From contig JAUZVC010000003.1 in assembly GCA_031844405.1 (NCBI GenBank), positions 1 to 64,000 on the forward strand: 64,000 nt of DNA, in the 5' to 3' direction. Position 1 is the first letter of the stretch; each line of letters starts with the position of its first letter. Position numbers and translations under genes: made by a program. Below the pieces are notes generated by a model. The model searched no databases. It was not told where the DNA came from and was given only the letters and a program-made list of their open reading frames with translations. This document shows positions 23,008 to 32,113 of the stretch, piece after piece. Source of the stretch: Knoellia sp031844405. Its GTDB lineage: Bacteria > Actinomycetota > Actinomycetes > Actinomycetales > Dermatophilaceae.

Positions 23008-23127
23008 CCGGCATACCGAAGAAACGACGCACGAAAAGCAGGACCGCGCCACTGTCAGTGCCCGCGGGTAGAAAAGAACCAGGTCACACGATCGTCCGGC
23101 ACGTGCCGGGCAGAAGAGGGAGCAGTC

Positions 23128-26094
23128 ATGACCGAGACCGCCGGTGCACGTGCAGGTGCCCGCAAGTCCGCCAAGGGCAAGGGCATTGCCGTCGAGCGGA
23201 TCTACACCACGCCCGGCGTGCACCCCTATGACGAGGTGACCTGGGAGAAGCGCGACGTCGTCCAGCAGAACTGGAAGACCGGCGAGACGATCTTCGAGCA
23301 GCGCGGCGTCGAGTTCCCCGACTTCTGGAGCGTCAACGCCTCCACGATCGTCACGACCAAGTACTTCCGCGGCGCCGTCGGCACGCCCGAGCGCGAGCAG
23401 GGCCTCAAGCAGCTCATCGACCGCGTCGTCCTCACCTACGTCAAGGCGGGCAAGGAGCACGGCTACTTCTCCACGCCGGAGGACGCCGAGGTCTTCGAGC
23501 ACGAGCTGACCTACGCCCTGCTGCACCAGGTCTTCAGTTTCAACTCGCCCGTCTGGTTCAACGTCGGCACCAAGTCGCCGCAGCAGGTCTCGGCCTGCTT
23601 CATCCTCTCGGTCGACGACTCGATGGACTCGATCCTCAACTGGTACAAGGAGGAGGGCTTCATCTTCAAGGGCGGCTCGGGCGCGGGCCTGAACCTCTCG
23701 CGCATCCGTTCGTCGAAGGAGCTCCTCTCCTCCGGTGGCACGGCCTCCGGCCCGGTCTCGTTCATGCGTGGCGCCGACGCGTCCGCGGGCACGATCAAGT
23801 CCGGCGGTGCGACCCGTCGTGCGGCCAAGATGGTCGTCCTCGACGTCGACCACCCGGACATCGAGGAGTTCGTCGAGACGAAGGCGCGCGAGGAGGACAA
23901 GATCCGCGCGCTGCGGGACGCCGGCTTCGACATGGACCTCGGCGGCAAGGACATCGTCTCGGTCCAGTACCAGAACGCCAACAACTCGGTCCGCGTCAAC
24001 GACGAGTTCATGCGTGCGGTCGAGGACGGCACCGAGTTCGGCCTGCGCTCGCGCAAGGACGGCTCGGTCATCGAGACCGTCGACGCCCGCGAGCTCATGG
24101 GCAAGATCGCCAAGGCCGCGTGGGAGTGCGCCGACCCGGGCATCCAGTACGACGACACCATCAACGACTGGCACACCAACCCGGAGACCGGCCGCATCAC
24201 CGCGTCCAACCCCTGCTCCGAGTACATGTCGCTCGACAACTCCTCGTGCAACCTCGCCTCGCTCAACCTGCTCAAGTTCCTCAAGGACGACGACACGTTC
24301 GACGTGGAGAAGTTCCAGGCGGTCGCCGAGCTCGTCATCACGGCGATGGACATCTCGATCTGCTTCGCCGACTTCCCGACCGAGCCCATCGGCGAGACGA
24401 CCCGCAACTACCGCCAGCTCGGCATCGGCTACGCCAACCTCGGCGCGCTCCTCATGGCGACCGGTCACGGCTACGACTCCGACGGTGGCCGCGCGCTCGC
24501 CGCGTCGATCACCTCGCTGCTCACCGGTGCCGCCTACAAGCGTTCCGCCGAGCTCGCCGGTGTCGTCGGTGCGTATGCCGGCTACGCCCGCAACGCGGAC
24601 GCCCACAAGCGGGTCATGCGCAAGCACGCCGCCGCCAACGACGCGGTCCGCACGCTGCACACGATGGACAAGGACATCCACCGCGCCGCGACGAAGGCGT
24701 GGGACGCCGTCGTCAAGCTCGGTGAGAAGAACGGCTACCGCAACGCCCAGGCGTCGGTGCTCGCCCCGACGGGCACCATCGGCTTCATGATGGACTGCGA
24801 CACGACCGGCATCGAGCCGGACTTCTCGCTCGTCAAGTTCAAGAAGCTCGTCGGTGGCGGCTCGATGCAGATCGTCAACCTCACCATCCCGCGGGCCCTG
24901 CGCAAGCTCGGCTACACCGAGGAGACGGTCGAGGCGATCGTCGAGTACATCGCCGACAAGGGTCACGTCATCGACGCGCCCGGTCTCAAGACCGAGCACT
25001 ACGAGATCTTCGACACCGCCATGGGTGCTCGCGCCATCTCCCCGATGGGCCACGTGCGGATGATGGCGGCGACCCAGCCGTTCCTCTCCGGTGCCATCTC
25101 CAAGACGGTCAACCTGCCGGAGACGGCCACGGTCGAGGAGATCGAGGACGTCTACATCCAGGGCTGGAAGATGGGCCTCAAGGCGCTCGCGGTCTACCGC
25201 GACAACTGCAAGGTCGGCCAGCCCCTCTCCGACGGTGGCTCGACCGCCAAGGACGCGGCGGCGGACAAGGCTGCTGCGGCTGACAGCGCCGGTGAGACCA
25301 AGGTCGTCGAGAAGGTCGTCTACCGGCCGACGCGTGAGCGCCTGCCGAAGCGTCGTAGCTCGCAGACCACGTCGTTCGCCATCGGCGGCGCCGAGGGCTA
25401 CATGACGGCCGGCACCTACGAGGACGGCCGCCTCGGCGAGGTCTTCCTCAAGTTCGGCAAGCAGGGCTCGACCCTCGCCGGTGTCATGGACGCGTTCTCG
25501 ATCGCGATCTCGGTCGGCCTCCAGTACGGCGTGCCGCTCGAGACCTATGTCGAGAAGTACACGAACATGCGCTTCGAGCCCGCCGGCATGACCGACGACC
25601 AGGACATCCGGATGGGTCAGTCGCTCGTCGACTACGTCTTCCGTCGCCTCGCGCTCGACCACCTCGACTTCGAGACCCGGTCGTTCATGGGCATCCACAC
25701 CGCCGAGGAGCGTCAGCGTCAGCTCGAGACGGGCTCGTACGCGCCGTCGACGGTGGACGACGAGGACGTCGAGGCGCTCGAGGACGAGATCGAGTCGTTC
25801 TCTCAGGGTGTCGGTGCGAGCTCGCCGAAGAAGACGGCGCAGGCCGCTCCGAAGACGGCGGGGGAGTCGCCTGCTGTTGACGGCGAGGACCACGCGTCCG
25901 AGGTGAAGTTCGGTGCCGGTGCGGCCTCGGCCCGCGAGGTGTCCGGTGACGTGCACAGCTCCGCCGAGCTGCTCGAGAAGTTCCAGGGTGTGTCCGCCGA
26001 CGCGCCGATGTGCATGACCTGCGGCACGAAGATGCGCCCGGCTGGGTCCTGCTACGTCTGCGAGGGCTGCGGAAGCACCAGCGGCTGCAGCTGA
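23128..26094 (+). CDS. nrdJ: vitamin B12-dependent ribonucleotide reductase (class II)
   Basis: 988 residues. It reduces ribonucleotides to deoxyribonucleotides using adenosylcobalamin, with no need for oxygen or a partner subunit. Landmarks are SPVWFNVG and QVSACFILSVDDSMDSIL at about 150-170, NPCSEYMSLDNSSCNLASLNL (about 356-376) with the active-site cysteine and glutamate, and LAPTGTIGFMMDCDTTGIEPD. A C-terminal Cys-rich tail (CMTCGTKM...CYVCEGCG) carries the reducing cysteines. An Ala/Lys/Ser-rich linker near 700-720 and an acidic linker near 870-910 separate domains. The GGGAGCAG site precedes ATG. No AdoCbl riboswitch is visible upstream; regulation appears to be through NrdR. Confidence 0.96.
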   Translation: MTETAGARAGARKSAKGKGIAVERIYTTPGVHPYDEVTWEKRDVVQQNWKTGETIFEQRGVEFPDFWSVNASTIVTTKYFRGAVGTPEREQGLKQLIDRVVLTYVKAGKEHGYFSTPEDAEVFEHELTYALLHQVFSFNSPVWFNVGTKSPQQVSACFILSVDDSMDSILNWYKEEGFIFKGGSGAGLNLSRIRSSKELLSSGGTASGPVSFMRGADASAGTIKSGGATRRAAKMVVLDVDHPDIEEFVETKAREEDKIRALRDAGFDMDLGGKDIVSVQYQNANNSVRVNDEFMRAVEDGTEFGLRSRKDGSVIETVDARELMGKIAKAAWECADPGIQYDDTINDWHTNPETGRITASNPCSEYMSLDNSSCNLASLNLLKFLKDDDTFDVEKFQAVAELVITAMDISICFADFPTEPIGETTRNYRQLGIGYANLGALLMATGHGYDSDGGRALAASITSLLTGAAYKRSAELAGVVGAYAGYARNADAHKRVMRKHAAANDAVRTLHTMDKDIHRAATKAWDAVVKLGEKNGYRNAQASVLAPTGTIGFMMDCDTTGIEPDFSLVKFKKLVGGGSMQIVNLTIPRALRKLGYTEETVEAIVEYIADKGHVIDAPGLKTEHYEIFDTAMGARAISPMGHVRMMAATQPFLSGAISKTVNLPETATVEEIEDVYIQGWKMGLKALAVYRDNCKVGQPLSDGGSTAKDAAADKAAAADSAGETKVVEKVVYRPTRERLPKRRSSQTTSFAIGGAEGYMTAGTYEDGRLGEVFLKFGKQGSTLAGVMDAFSIAISVGLQYGVPLETYVEKYTNMRFEPAGMTDDQDIRMGQSLVDYVFRRLALDHLDFETRSFMGIHTAEERQRQLETGSYAPSTVDDEDVEALEDEIESFSQGVGASSPKKTAQAAPKTAGESPAVDGEDHASEVKFGAGAASAREVSGDVHSSAELLEKFQGVSADAPMCMTCGTKMRPAGSCYVCEGCGSTSGCS

Positions 26095-26110
26095 TCTAAC
26101 GTAGCCACAC

Positions 26111-26142
26111 GAGCGGCCCCGAGGACTTCCTCGGGGCCGCTC
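26111..26142 (+). terminator. terminator after nrdJ
   Basis: GAGCGGCCCCGAGG, four-base loop, CCTCGGGGCCGCTC: a perfect 14-bp stem 16 bases after the nrdJ stop. It also marks the left border of the less GC-rich accessory island. Confidence 0.85.
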
Positions 26143-26234
26143 GTCGTATGCCCAGGTCAACGAATTTGCAGCGGTTGTGGTGGCAGCGGGCGCTGACCGG
26201 CGTCGGACGGTCGGTGTCAGAGGGGCTGGCGACC

Positions 26235-26240
26235 TAGGGT
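26235..26240 (+). promoter_or_regulatory. -10 element, leaderless gene
   Basis: TAGGGT, seven bases, GTG 26248. Confidence 0.55.
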
Positions 26241-26247
26241 GGGGCTT

Positions 26248-26733
26248 GTGCATCCCTCTGCTGAACGTGCGTTGGACCTCATCTCCACTACTCGGTCCCC
26301 GGCTCAGCTGCTCAAGGCCAGTCAGGGCGCCTGGAACGAGCACGGGTATCCGCTGACGTATGCATGCTTCATGGCGCTCGTGGCCTTCACCGACAACTTC
26401 GGCGAGCAGACGGACGGTGACCTGTCGACGGAGGTCACGGTCCCACGCCCGCGGTCTGAGGTCATCCTTCTTGCCGGTCGTCGGCGAGGCGAGGAGTGCC
26501 TTGACATGCTCAACGACCTGGTTACGCGCGTGCGTACGGCTGCTCAGCGGCAGACCCAAGAACTGGCATCGGGCCCTTCACTCGAGGACCTAGACAAGAA
26601 CTACAAAGGCAACGCTGTCTACCTGATGGCCTACATCGTCGGCTCTGGCGTTGAGACCTTGGAAGAGCAGGGTGAGGACGCCGACCGAGTTCTCGAATCG
26701 GTCGCGCAGTTCCTGGATCAGCTCTCGAGCTAG
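26248..26733 (+). CDS. hypothetical protein, first gene of accessory island
   Basis: 161 residues, helical throughout, acidic, no membrane segment or signal peptide. I do not recognise it. The C-terminal part (AVYLMAYIVGSGVETLEEQGEDADRVLESVAQFLDQL) forms long amphipathic helices. Base composition is visibly less GC-rich than nrdJ and codons are less biased, suggesting horizontal transfer. GTG 26248 fits a leaderless promoter. It points towards the convergent DUF3883 gene, 85 bases away. Association with the following nuclease-like genes suggests a small accessory subunit, but this is only positional. Confidence 0.65.
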   Translation: MHPSAERALDLISTTRSPAQLLKASQGAWNEHGYPLTYACFMALVAFTDNFGEQTDGDLSTEVTVPRPRSEVILLAGRRRGEECLDMLNDLVTRVRTAAQRQTQELASGPSLEDLDKNYKGNAVYLMAYIVGSGVETLEEQGEDADRVLESVAQFLDQLSS

Positions 26734-26818
26734 GGCAGAACCCTCATCGGCGAACACGCCGCAACGTCGCGCCACGTGGATAGCCACGCCGTGGTGTCTG
26801 GCCTGCGCCTCCATGCCG

Positions 26819-27718
26819 CTACGCAGGTAGTGCCTCGTACACTGCCGGGCGCAGAGTGCAACTCTGCTCGATGCTGCCTCGCAGCTCGTAGAGGCCGCGT
26901 CTCGGCTGGTCGAAGTCGAACACCCTATAGAGGTGGAACCGTGTGCTCTCTTCCTTGCTGAATTGCACCTCGTTCCGAGAGATGAGCATCGGCCACTGCG
27001 GACCACGGCGCGTGGTCTTGACCTCGATGAACTTCACTTCGCCAGCTTGATCGAAGGACATGACGTCGAACCCCAGGCCGTCTCCCTCATCCTGGCTTGC
27101 GTGCCTCACCTGCCTGGCCAGGGTGTCAAGACCCGCCTGCTGCAGTCGAGTCCGCTCAAGTTCGACAACAGCCCGTTCACCTGCCAGCCCAAGGGACCGG
27201 TTCGCAGCATCGACTTGCACGAAGTCGACCTTGGTCGCACGTCGCAGGAAGTCGCGATGGGGGCTGAACTCAACGCTGGGAGCGTCGGTGAGGTTCCAGG
27301 CGATGTCGGCATGGGTAGTGGGTTCGCGGGTGAAATTCTCTAGCGCCGCAGTCCTAAGATCGGTCCGGCCCTGGACCTGTGCCACGACCGCGTCACGGAG
27401 GGATTCTTGAAAGTTGGATGCCGCCTTGTAGCCCCGGACGTACGGATGGCTGAGTTCGATGAGCACGGCCGAGACATTCTGGAACTTGTACTCGACGGAC
27501 CCCCGTGACCGGCCGGTCTTCTCCCGGACGTCCTCGTTGAATTTGCTCTTGACGAAGGGCTCGCCGCGCAACTCGCGGTCGAGCATGTCGAGGTACGCGG
27601 AAACGATCACTTCGTTCTCAAGGGGACTCCACGATTCACCGGCTGCCACGGCGTCACGATAGGCGTCCCAAGGCAGCGTGTCCCGCCTTTGGCCTCGAAG
27701 GGCGCTCGACCCTGCCAC
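26819..27718 (-). CDS. DUF3883 nuclease-like protein
   Basis: About 299 residues. The N-terminal third resembles the leader domain of many restriction-like proteins (WSPLENEVIVSAYLDMLDRELRGE ... GSVEYKFQNVSAVLIEL). The C-terminal DUF3883 domain (about 180-295) has EGDGLGFDVMSFD followed by EVKFIEVKTT, the D...ExK arrangement of PD-(D/E)XK nucleases, and PMLISRNEVQFS. DUF3883 proteins occur in restriction and anti-phage loci. The start is uncertain: GTG 27718 lies 10 bases from the divergent start at 27728, and a shorter GTG about 60 bases inside is possible. Less GC-rich than flanking genes. Confidence 0.75.
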   Translation of the reverse strand: MAGSSALRGQRRDTLPWDAYRDAVAAGESWSPLENEVIVSAYLDMLDRELRGEPFVKSKFNEDVREKTGRSRGSVEYKFQNVSAVLIELSHPYVRGYKAASNFQESLRDAVVAQVQGRTDLRTAALENFTREPTTHADIAWNLTDAPSVEFSPHRDFLRRATKVDFVQVDAANRSLGLAGERAVVELERTRLQQAGLDTLARQVRHASQDEGDGLGFDVMSFDQAGEVKFIEVKTTRRGPQWPMLISRNEVQFSKEESTRFHLYRVFDFDQPRRGLYELRGSIEQSCTLRPAVYEALPA

Positions 27719-27727
27719 GATGCCAAC

Positions 27728-29404
27728 GTGAGCGCCCACGGCATACCGGAATCGCCTTCGTTCTCGACCGAGTCGGAGCGGGAGGTGTGGTCCATCGTCC
27801 TCGAGAAGGGAGACGAGGACTGGACCGTTCTGGCGAACGTTCGGTTGACGGACGAGAAGAAGGACCACGAGCTGGACCTCATCGTTCTCATGCCCGACGT
27901 CGGCATCGTCGTCGTGGAGGTGAAGGGGGGCTCGGTGCACGTCGGCTCCGACGGTCAGTGGCGCCAGTCGTCGCGAGGCGAAGAGAGAGTGATCCACCCG
28001 GTCGACCAAGCGCGGGACGGGAAGTACGCGCTGCGTCAGTACATCGAGCGCGACCCACGGTGGCGGGAGTCCAGCAGAGCCCGGCTGCGCTTCGGGCATT
28101 CCGTCGTCGTGCCCTACACGGATCTCCCGGCGGACTTCGAGAAGCCCGAGTGCCCGCGCTGGAGCATTCACGACCGCGGTGATCTCAAGGACCTCGTGGG
28201 CCGGCTGTGGGACGTGCCGAGGCTCCAAGAGACCGGACATCGGGTTCCCAGCCATGATGACTGCGAGCTCATCGTGCAGATTCTCAAGGGACGTGGTCTG
28301 CCGCAGCGCTCCGTCCTCGCGGAAGCGCAGGAGCAGGAGGACCTTGCCGACCGCCTCACTGTTGAACAGGCCACCATTCTCAAGGTCACCAGGCTCATCA
28401 ACCGCGTCGAGGTGCGAGGTGGAGCAGGAAGCGGCAAGACCCTCCTCGCGATGACGCAGGCCAAGGCGTTGACCCGCGGAGGGCAGGGGGTCAAACCGCA
28501 GCGCGTCGCTCTCCTCTGTTACTCCATCGGCCTGGCGACCTGGTTCCAGCGCTACTTCGACGGCCAGAACCGGAAGAACCGCCCCGCCTTCGTCGGGCGA
28601 TTCGAGGAGTTCGCGTCCTTTCTCGGTGTCGAGGAGTTCGGTACCCGTGATGAACCGGAGTTCTGGGAGGAGCAGCTGCCTCAGCGCATGGCAGAGCTCG
28701 TCGATGCGCTGCCCGAGGGCAAGAGGTTCGACGCCATCGTGGTCGACGAGGCCCAGGACTTTGCCGACCTGTGGTGGACGCCGATCGTTCGCTCACTGCG
28801 GGATGAGGAACACGGTGGCCTCTTCGTCTACTCGGACGAGAACCAGCGGGTCTTTGCGAGGTTCGGCCGACCGCCGGTTCCGCTGGCACCGTTGATCCTC
28901 GACCACAACCTGCGCAACACCCGACAGATTGCGGAGACATTCGGATCGCTCACCCCCACCCGGATGATCGCGCGCGGTGGCGACGGGCCCCAAGTGACCT
29001 ATCTCCCCTGCACACCCGAAGACGCGATCGAGGTCGCCAGCGACCAGATCGACGTCCTCCTCGAGGAGGGTTGGCGCCCCGAGGACATCTGTCTGTTGAC
29101 GACAGGTGCCCGGCACGAGGAGCAGGTCAACCTTCAGGACCTGCTGGGACAGGAGGGCTACTGGGACACGTTCTGGGACCGGGACTCCGTGTTCTATGGA
29201 CACGTCCTCGGGTGCAAGGGCCTGGAGCGCAAGGTCGTGGTGCTGTGCGTCAACGACAAGCGGGCGGGGGAGCGGAGCCGAGAGCGCATCTACGTCGGAC
29301 TGTCCCGGGCCACGCACAAGCTCGTCGTCGTCGGAGACCCCCGGCTCATCACGGAGATGGGTGGCACTGAGGTCGCGAGGCGACTCGGAATCGGGCACAC
29401 CTGA
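27728..29404 (+). CDS. NERD-domain SF1 (UvrD-like) helicase
   Basis: 558 residues. The N-terminal NERD domain (about 20-130) has HELDLIVLMPDVGIVVVEVKGG with the D...ExK nuclease signature. The helicase core has Walker A GGAGSGKT (about 231-238), Walker B VVDEAQDF (about 337-344), LDHNLRNTRQI, and the C-terminal VLGCKGLERKVVVL and YVGLSRATHKLVVVG motifs. NERD-helicase fusions are thought to act in DNA processing and are common in mobile or defence loci. GTG 27728 is preceded by CACGAT, close to a leaderless -10. It diverges from the DUF3883 gene with an almost shared start region, so the two are likely co-regulated. Confidence 0.85.
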   Translation: MSAHGIPESPSFSTESEREVWSIVLEKGDEDWTVLANVRLTDEKKDHELDLIVLMPDVGIVVVEVKGGSVHVGSDGQWRQSSRGEERVIHPVDQARDGKYALRQYIERDPRWRESSRARLRFGHSVVVPYTDLPADFEKPECPRWSIHDRGDLKDLVGRLWDVPRLQETGHRVPSHDDCELIVQILKGRGLPQRSVLAEAQEQEDLADRLTVEQATILKVTRLINRVEVRGGAGSGKTLLAMTQAKALTRGGQGVKPQRVALLCYSIGLATWFQRYFDGQNRKNRPAFVGRFEEFASFLGVEEFGTRDEPEFWEEQLPQRMAELVDALPEGKRFDAIVVDEAQDFADLWWTPIVRSLRDEEHGGLFVYSDENQRVFARFGRPPVPLAPLILDHNLRNTRQIAETFGSLTPTRMIARGGDGPQVTYLPCTPEDAIEVASDQIDVLLEEGWRPEDICLLTTGARHEEQVNLQDLLGQEGYWDTFWDRDSVFYGHVLGCKGLERKVVVLCVNDKRAGERSRERIYVGLSRATHKLVVVGDPRLITEMGGTEVARRLGIGHT

Positions 29405-29469
29405 CGTCGTCGCGTTGTCAGTTGACCTCTGGGTCGCCGCCGACTCCGTTGCCCTATGCCGTAGAGCCG

Positions 29470-30432
29470 TCAACCGTAGACGGCCTCGACTCTCCTCCGG
29501 TGACGGTCGCACAGCGCGAAGACGCTCTGGGATCCGCTGACCTCGCGGACTCCCATCGACCACTGAGCCGAGTCCGTGCAGAACCACGAGCACTGACCGG
29601 ATGCACCCTGCGTCTCCGGCCTGTGCAGCGTGGGGTCGTGGGGCTTGACCCACAGAACAGCGCGCCCCGACTCCTCTGGCCCACGAGAAAGCGCCGTATA
29701 GGTCGGCAGAGCCGTCAACGGGCGCAACCGGATCCGCACGTCGTCTCGCGTCGCCTCGAAGGGCCAGCGCAGGTTTGCCGCCACCAACCACACGATGACC
29801 GGTCCGCTCTCGCACATCCGCAGGAGCTCGGCGTACTTCCGACCCCCATTCGTGGCCGCGCCGGCTGCTCCCTCCTCGCTCAGCCGAAGCCACTCACGAA
29901 GCAGCTTCTCGACGCTGTCAGAGCCACGGGCCCGGCACTTCGCCTCCATGACGAGGAGGACGCGACCATCCGGGCCATACCCGAGCGCATCGAACTCACC
30001 GCGCTCGAAGTCGAGCTCGCTGCTGGGCCATCCGTGCTCGCGCGCGAGCTCGGCAGTGGCGCCCGCCTGAATGACGTATTCGAGGTTGAGTGCCACGCCT
30101 GTTCCGCTCTTGCTCAGGAGCGAGTACCTGCCGCCCGCAGGCTTGGGCCTGGTGCAGCTGACGGTGAAGTGACCGGTGTCGTCCGTCGTGACCGAGCCGT
30201 CCTTCATGGCACGCAGGAAGGAGTGCGCCTCGTCGTGGAGGAGCCCGCGGCTGGAGACGACGAGGTCGGCGGAATGGACGTCCGGGCGGACGCTGCTGAA
30301 TGCCTCCGCCCATCCCTTGAGTAGACGTCGCATCTCAGCGACCTCCGCACTCATGGGTCTCTGGTCGGCAATGGCAATGCCGGTGATGTTGGCATCGATC
30401 CATCCGCTGTCGACCACCCGCTGCTCGCTCAT
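29470..30432 (-). CDS. PD-(D/E)XK-like protein of unknown function
   Basis: 320 residues, not recognised as a whole. The centre reads ELDFERGEFDALGYGPDGRVLLVMEAKCRARG (about 140-172), the E...D...EAK arrangement of the restriction-endonuclease fold. A C-terminal region has CSWFCTD and CDRH, a possible zinc site. GGAAGG precedes ATG 30432. It is convergent with the NERD helicase, 65 bases away, and closes the island. Together with the two preceding genes this makes three nuclease-signature proteins in a row. A nuclease or DNA-modification-dependent defence role is inferred, not shown. Confidence 0.6.
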   Translation of the reverse strand: MSEQRVVDSGWIDANITGIAIADQRPMSAEVAEMRRLLKGWAEAFSSVRPDVHSADLVVSSRGLLHDEAHSFLRAMKDGSVTTDDTGHFTVSCTRPKPAGGRYSLLSKSGTGVALNLEYVIQAGATAELAREHGWPSSELDFERGEFDALGYGPDGRVLLVMEAKCRARGSDSVEKLLREWLRLSEEGAAGAATNGGRKYAELLRMCESGPVIVWLVAANLRWPFEATRDDVRIRLRPLTALPTYTALSRGPEESGRAVLWVKPHDPTLHRPETQGASGQCSWFCTDSAQWSMGVREVSGSQSVFALCDRHRRRVEAVYG

Positions 30433-30472
30433 GTCACACCTTCCGCCGATGGACTCTGACGCATGTCAGCGA

Positions 30473-31081
30473 TCAGTCGTTGCCGACCTCGTCGGGCATG
30501 GCGAAGCCGACCGGCTGGGGCGCGTCCCGGTAGGTCCGCATCGACGCAGACATGCTCTCGAACACCGCGGTCTTGCCGCGACCCGTGTTGGCGAACTTCG
30601 TCGTCGGGACACCCAGGGCGCTGCCCTGCCACACGGCGTCGTCGGCTCCGAGGAACTGGATCTCCCAGCCGAACTGCTCCTTCTGCACCTTCAGGAGCTC
30701 ACGCACACGCTCGAGCGGGTACTCGTGTGAGGAGTTCTCCTGCCCGTCGGTCACGACGACGAACAGCACACGCCCGGGCCGGTCGCCCTCGGCCAGAGCC
30801 GCCAGGTCCTCGCCGGTGCGCACCACCTCGGCGCCGACCGCGTCGAGCAGGGCGGTCATGCCGCGCGGCTGCAGCTCGTAGGTGAACGCCTCGCCGGACA
30901 TCCGCTGAACGGTCTCGAAGCGGTCGTCGAACTGCGTCACGGTGACCGTGAGCCTGCCGTCGAGGGCGAACTGCTCAGTGAGCAGCGTGTTGATGCCCGC
31001 CTCGGCCTCGACGCGGTCCTGCGCCATGCTGCCCGAACGGTCGACGACGAGCGTCAGGTGTGTGTAGTCGAGATTGGTCAT
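30473..31081 (-). CDS. von Willebrand factor A domain protein
   Basis: 202 residues forming one vWA domain. The MIDAS metal site is complete: D14-x-S16-x-S18 in VVDRSGSM, a threonine in RGMTALLDAVG, and the aspartate in VVVTDGQENS. The domain binds a divalent metal and mediates protein-protein contact. CCAGGAGG is a strong ribosome site before ATG 31081. No transmembrane helix is seen, so it is cytoplasmic. Such stand-alone vWA proteins are found with TerD/TerY stress and phage-response loci, but no ter genes are nearby. It follows the PD-(D/E)XK gene on the same strand, 40 bases apart. Confidence 0.85.
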   Translation of the reverse strand: MTNLDYTHLTLVVDRSGSMAQDRVEAEAGINTLLTEQFALDGRLTVTVTQFDDRFETVQRMSGEAFTYELQPRGMTALLDAVGAEVVRTGEDLAALAEGDRPGRVLFVVVTDGQENSSHEYPLERVRELLKVQKEQFGWEIQFLGADDAVWQGSALGVPTTKFANTGRGKTAVFESMSASMRTYRDAPQPVGFAMPDEVGND

Positions 31082-31311
31082 GGCGTCCTCCTGGACTGTC
31101 GATCGAGCGAGACCCGGTGCCACCCCGCCGAGCCGAGAACCATTGTGTCGGCGACCACTGACAGCCACCGTCGCTCGCGCGCAGGTGTGGCGCACGCGAA
31201 TGACCCCTCCCCGACCGCCGCTGAGGGCGGGAACCCGGGTGGACGCGCCCCTGCACACGCCCACCCGAGCGGCCACACGGCATACCGAGAAGGCCTGTCC
31301 CTCAGGCGAAC

Positions 31312-31926
31312 TCAGAACATGTCGTTGATGGTGATCCGGTCGTAGCCCTGAGGCTTCTTGTCACCCGAGAGACAGCTGAGAGTGACCGTCTGCCCCGGCA
31401 GGATCTGGTCCGAGGTGCAGTCGACCGAGGCGAGGACCTCGGAGCCCTTCATGAACTTGATCTCGACGATGGCCCCGTCGCGGTCGTCGCGGTTGTTGGT
31501 CACCTTGAGGTTCTCGACCTCCATGCCGAAGTCGTTGCTCGTGATCTTCCACCCGGCGGCGTAGGCGAACTTGCGGATGTCGAACGCCTTGCCCTCGACG
31601 ATCGTCACGGGGTTGGCCTCGTTGCCGACGTCGTCCGGGTCGACCTTCGGCGCGGCCGGTGCGGCGGGTGCTGCCGGAGCCGAGCTGGCTGCTCCTGCGG
31701 CAGGAGACGACGCGGTCGTCGGCGTGGTCGTCGTCGAGTCCGGGGTGTCCTCGCCGCCGCCGAGCGCGCCTGCGACCGTGCCGAGGACAACCAGTCCGAG
31801 GACGCCGGTGACGATCTTGTGCCGCATGAACCAGTTCTGCTGCTTCACCGGCGGTGCCGGCGGGTAGGCCGGCTGCCACTGGCCCTGCTGCGGCTGCTGG
31901 GGGTGGTGGCTGGGGTACTCACTCAT
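31312..31926 (-). CDS. membrane-anchored protein, DUF4352-like
   Basis: 204 residues. A Pro/Gln/Tyr-rich cytoplasmic start (about 1-30), one transmembrane helix (about 36-58, KIVTGVLGLVVLGTVAGAL), a Thr/Ala/Pro/Ser linker (about 62-95), and an extracytoplasmic beta-sandwich-like domain (about 100-204) with GWKITSNDFGMEVENLKVTNNRDD and SCLSGD. The domain resembles DUF4352/FxLYD sandwich domains that follow low-complexity linkers. Ligand is unknown. The opposite-strand spacer 31082-31311 holds no gene, only a CGGCATAC copy at 31279. Confidence 0.65.
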   Translation of the reverse strand: MSEYPSHHPQQPQQGQWQPAYPPAPPVKQQNWFMRHKIVTGVLGLVVLGTVAGALGGGEDTPDSTTTTPTTASSPAAGAASSAPAAPAAPAAPKVDPDDVGNEANPVTIVEGKAFDIRKFAYAAGWKITSNDFGMEVENLKVTNNRDDRDGAIVEIKFMKGSEVLASVDCTSDQILPGQTVTLSCLSGDKKPQGYDRITINDMF

Positions 31927-32101
31927 GTCGTTCTCCCTGTGTCGTGGCCGCCGATCGGCCCGGTTGTCGTGCGGGCAGAGTCCATCGCGTATGCCGGGTG
32001 CCGGTCTCCCACATGCCGGCTCGCCTTCCCGAGCCGAACGGGGGAGGTCCGGTATGCCGTGTCCATCCGTTCGGGGGAGGCCCTCTGTCGGAGGTCGGCT
32101 C

Positions 32102-32107
32102 TACGTT
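32102..32107 (+). promoter_or_regulatory. -10 element of histidine kinase gene, leaderless
   Basis: TACGTT, six bases, ATG 32114. Two direct copies of the GTATGCC motif lie upstream at 31989 and 32052. Confidence 0.55.
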
Positions 32108-32113
32108 GACGCC

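Noticed and set aside
23008..23127. Possible adenosylcobalamin riboswitch before nrdJ
   Set aside because: The stretch is too short and has no B12-box-like sequence. NrdR boxes explain control better.
22198..26559. 1453-codon open frame on the minus strand
   Set aside because: It is antisense to nrdR and nrdJ, with low-complexity Arg/Val/Glu/Asp composition and no motif. High G+C leaves few stop codons in this phase.
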